Source of the DNA: Proteobacteria bacterium UBA664
Lineage (GTDB): Bacteria > Pseudomonadota > Gammaproteobacteria > UBA7966
Assembly: GCA_002299125.1 (NCBI GenBank)
Contig: DBNU01000101.1
Span: 1-5,893, forward strand
Reading direction: 5' to 3'
DNA length: 5,893 bases
The stretch's first letter is position 1. Every line of letters starts with the position of its first letter. Shown in pieces: positions 4,581-5,893 of the stretch. The position numbers and the translations under genes are program-made. The notes under the pieces are model-generated. The model saw nothing but the letters and a program-made list of their open reading frames with translations, was not told the DNA's origin and ran no database searches.

Positions 4581-5633
4581 TCACGGGCCGTACAGCGTGC
4601 TCGACCGGTAGGCGTCGTGGGTGTGCCGCAGCAGCACGACCACGACCGCCGCCATCGGCAGGGCCAGCAGCACACCGAAGAAACCGAAGAGCTGGCCACC
4701 GGCCAGGACGGCGAAGATCACGGCGACCGGATGCAGCCCGATACGATCGCCGACCAGCCAGGGCGACAGCCAGAGGCTTTCCAGCGCCTGTCCGACCGCA
4801 AACACCACCAGCACCCAGAACAGATGCACGAGGTCGTGGAACTGGGCGAGCGCGGCCATGCCCGCGAGCGCGACGCCGACGATGAAGCCCAGGTAGGGCA
4901 CGAAGCTCACCATCCCCGCGATCACCCCGACGATGAGCGCAAGTTTGAGCCCGCACAGCAGCAGCCCCACCGAATAGATGCCGGCCAGGGCCAGCATCAC
5001 CAGCAGTTGCCCGCGCAGGAACTCGGCCAGCACCTGATCGCACTCGCTGACTAGCCCGACGATGCGCGGCTCGATGCGGCGCGGGAGCAACTCGCGCACC
5101 TGCCGGACCAGCAGATCCCAGTCGCGCAGCAGATAGAAGGTGACCACGGGCACGAGCGTGACGTAGGCGAAGAATGTGAGCAGCACCTGCCAGGAGGCGG
5201 TGATCTGCCGCAGGACGCCGCCGAGTGCACCGCCCACCTCCTGCCAGTGCTGAGCGACCAGGGCGCGCAGACCCTCGCGGTCGAGCGTGACCTCCGCGCC
5301 GCCGAGCAGCGGCAGCAGATTCGGCAGGACGATGGTCTGCACCCAGTCGAGCACGGCCGGCAGCGTCTCCAGCAGGGCCTGCATCTGACTCCAGAGGGCC
5401 GGCAGGCCGACGATGAGCGCGAGCAGACCGGCAAGCAGCATGGCGGTGAAGACCAGCGCCACCGCCAGGCCGCGCGTGTAACCACGACGTTCCAGCCGAT
5501 CAACCAGGGGATCGCCCAGGTAGGCCAGCGCGGCGCTCATCAGGAAGGGCGTGAGGACCGGACTCAGATAGTAGAGAAGCAGTGCGCTGCCGAGCGCGAA
5601 CCCAAGCCAGAAGATGCGCCCGGTGTCGGTCAT
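4581..5633 (-). CDS. perM: AI-2E/PerM family membrane transporter
   Basis: A 350-residue inner-membrane protein of the AI-2E exporter (PerM/YdiK/TqsA) family, the usual length. Members are proposed permeases; some affect autoinducer-2 export and others act as Na+/H+ antiporters, so the substrate here is unknown. Hydrophobic segments lie near 8-40, 56-80, 150-169, 208-226, 230-262, 268-285 and 302-336, with the typical soluble helical stretch at 82-148. Family hallmarks are VPVVTFYLLRDWDLL (161-175), FLRGQLLVM (205-213), SFVPYLGFIVG (243-253), the WLSPWLVGDRIGLHP segment (288-302) and GGQLFGFFGVLLALP (312-326). The start overlaps the preceding DUF2066 stop (ATGA) and has a GGAGG 8 nt upstream, so the two are translationally coupled. 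hda follows after 22 nt in the same direction. Family assignment is secure. Confidence 0.94.
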   Translation of the reverse strand: MTDTGRIFWLGFALGSALLLYYLSPVLTPFLMSAALAYLGDPLVDRLERRGYTRGLAVALVFTAMLLAGLLALIVGLPALWSQMQALLETLPAVLDWVQTIVLPNLLPLLGGAEVTLDREGLRALVAQHWQEVGGALGGVLRQITASWQVLLTFFAYVTLVPVVTFYLLRDWDLLVRQVRELLPRRIEPRIVGLVSECDQVLAEFLRGQLLVMLALAGIYSVGLLLCGLKLALIVGVIAGMVSFVPYLGFIVGVALAGMAALAQFHDLVHLFWVLVVFAVGQALESLWLSPWLVGDRIGLHPVAVIFAVLAGGQLFGFFGVLLALPMAAVVVVLLRHTHDAYRSSTLYGP

Positions 5634-5893
5634 GGCCTGAGCCTCCAGACACCGTCACCCTCAGGGGTCACCAGCTCCGCGACCGCCGGATCGAGCAGCA
5701 GGGCCGCCGCGCCACCGGGCACGCCGGTGGACAGCCAGACACGGTCTGCTTCCAGTCTGAGGACGACGAGCCCCTGCCCGCCCTCGGCCTGTTGCAGGCG
5801 CGGCCACAGACGAGCCCAGTCCGCGAGCCCGCCGACGCCGCTGATGGCGAACTCCCGACCAGCGTCGGTGGTCACCGCCGGTGTCGGCGCAAG
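5630..5893 (-). CDS. DUF2066 family protein, C-terminal end (5' end outside window)
   Basis: The last 87 residues of a protein whose frame is open to the window edge; a GTG at 5875 is an internal valine codon rather than a likely start. The visible part fits the C-terminus of DUF2066 proteins: an ISGVGGLADWARLWPRL stretch followed by short strands (QGLVVLRLEADRVWLSTG), an Ala/Leu-rich helix, and a final VWRLRP ending. DUF2066 proteins are exported proteins of unknown function commonly encoded next to perM, hda and purM in gammaproteobacteria. Any signal peptide would lie beyond the window. The stop overlaps the perM start by 4 bases, which makes this the upstream gene of the leftward operon. 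The call rests on the short match together with gene order. Confidence 0.7.
   Translation of the reverse strand, partial: LAPTPAVTTDAGREFAISGVGGLADWARLWPRLQQAEGGQGLVVLRLEADRVWLSTGVPGGAAALLLDPAVAELVTPEGDGVWRLRP
5642..5646 (-). promoter_or_regulatory. Ribosome binding site for perM
   Basis: Read leftward, GGAGG lies 8 nt before the perM ATG, inside the end of the DUF2066 gene. It supports the chosen perM start and co-translation of the two genes. Confidence 0.75.

Noticed and set aside
4559..4699. Longer Hda starting at 4699
   Set aside because: The added 47 residues are Ser/Cys/Trp/Arg-rich and overlap the perM coding end in another frame. The ATG at 4558 places the clamp-binding motif near the N-terminus as in known Hda proteins.

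Overview
The window looks like a chromosomal segment of a GC-rich gammaproteobacterium, perhaps of the Chromatiales/Ectothiorhodospiraceae type. That placement is an inference from gene order and base composition. Hda-type DnaA regulators next to DUF2066 and PerM genes, and a YihY/WrbA/DUF2069 set, form a neighbourhood familiar from gammaproteobacteria. Hand-counted GC is about 60-63% on the left, 70-77% in sampled DUF2069, hda and perM lines, and only about 57-62% over the hicBA module.

Layout, left to right. (1) 3-920 (+): 3'-terminal part of an uncharacterised gene with a possible PilZ-like C-terminal region. (2) 884-1876 (-): YihY/BrkB-family inner-membrane protein, overlapping gene 1 tail to tail by 37 bp. 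(3) 1877-2005: divergent promoter region. (4) 2006-2626 (+): WrbA-type flavodoxin-like NAD(P)H:quinone oxidoreductase. (5) 2623-3042 (+): DUF2069 membrane protein, coupled to wrbA by an ATGA overlap. (6) 3047-3483 (-): a type II toxin-antitoxin module in the order hicB-hicA, ending 4 bp from the DUF2069 gene. (7) 3620-4558 (-): an unusually long Hda-like AAA+ protein. (8) 4581-5633 (-): PerM/AI-2E family transporter. (9) 5630-5893 (-): C-terminal end of a DUF2066 protein, truncated by the window edge.

Functionally, the right-hand unit DUF2066-perM-hda is probably one leftward operon (ATGA overlap, then a 22-nt gap). Its recognisable function is control of DnaA after initiation. The wrbA-DUF2069 pair is a rightward two-gene operon related to quinone/redox protection. 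The hicBA module sits between these two units. In related genomes, as I recall, DUF2069/wrbA and hda are close neighbours, so hicBA looks like an accessory insertion in a core neighbourhood. The genes on both sides of it have low-complexity C-terminal tails running up to it.

I see no rRNA, tRNA, CRISPR array, transposase or phage gene. I do not see a convincing wholly new system. The most unusual points are the divergent extended Hda, the small HicB without a DNA-binding domain, and the insertion context.
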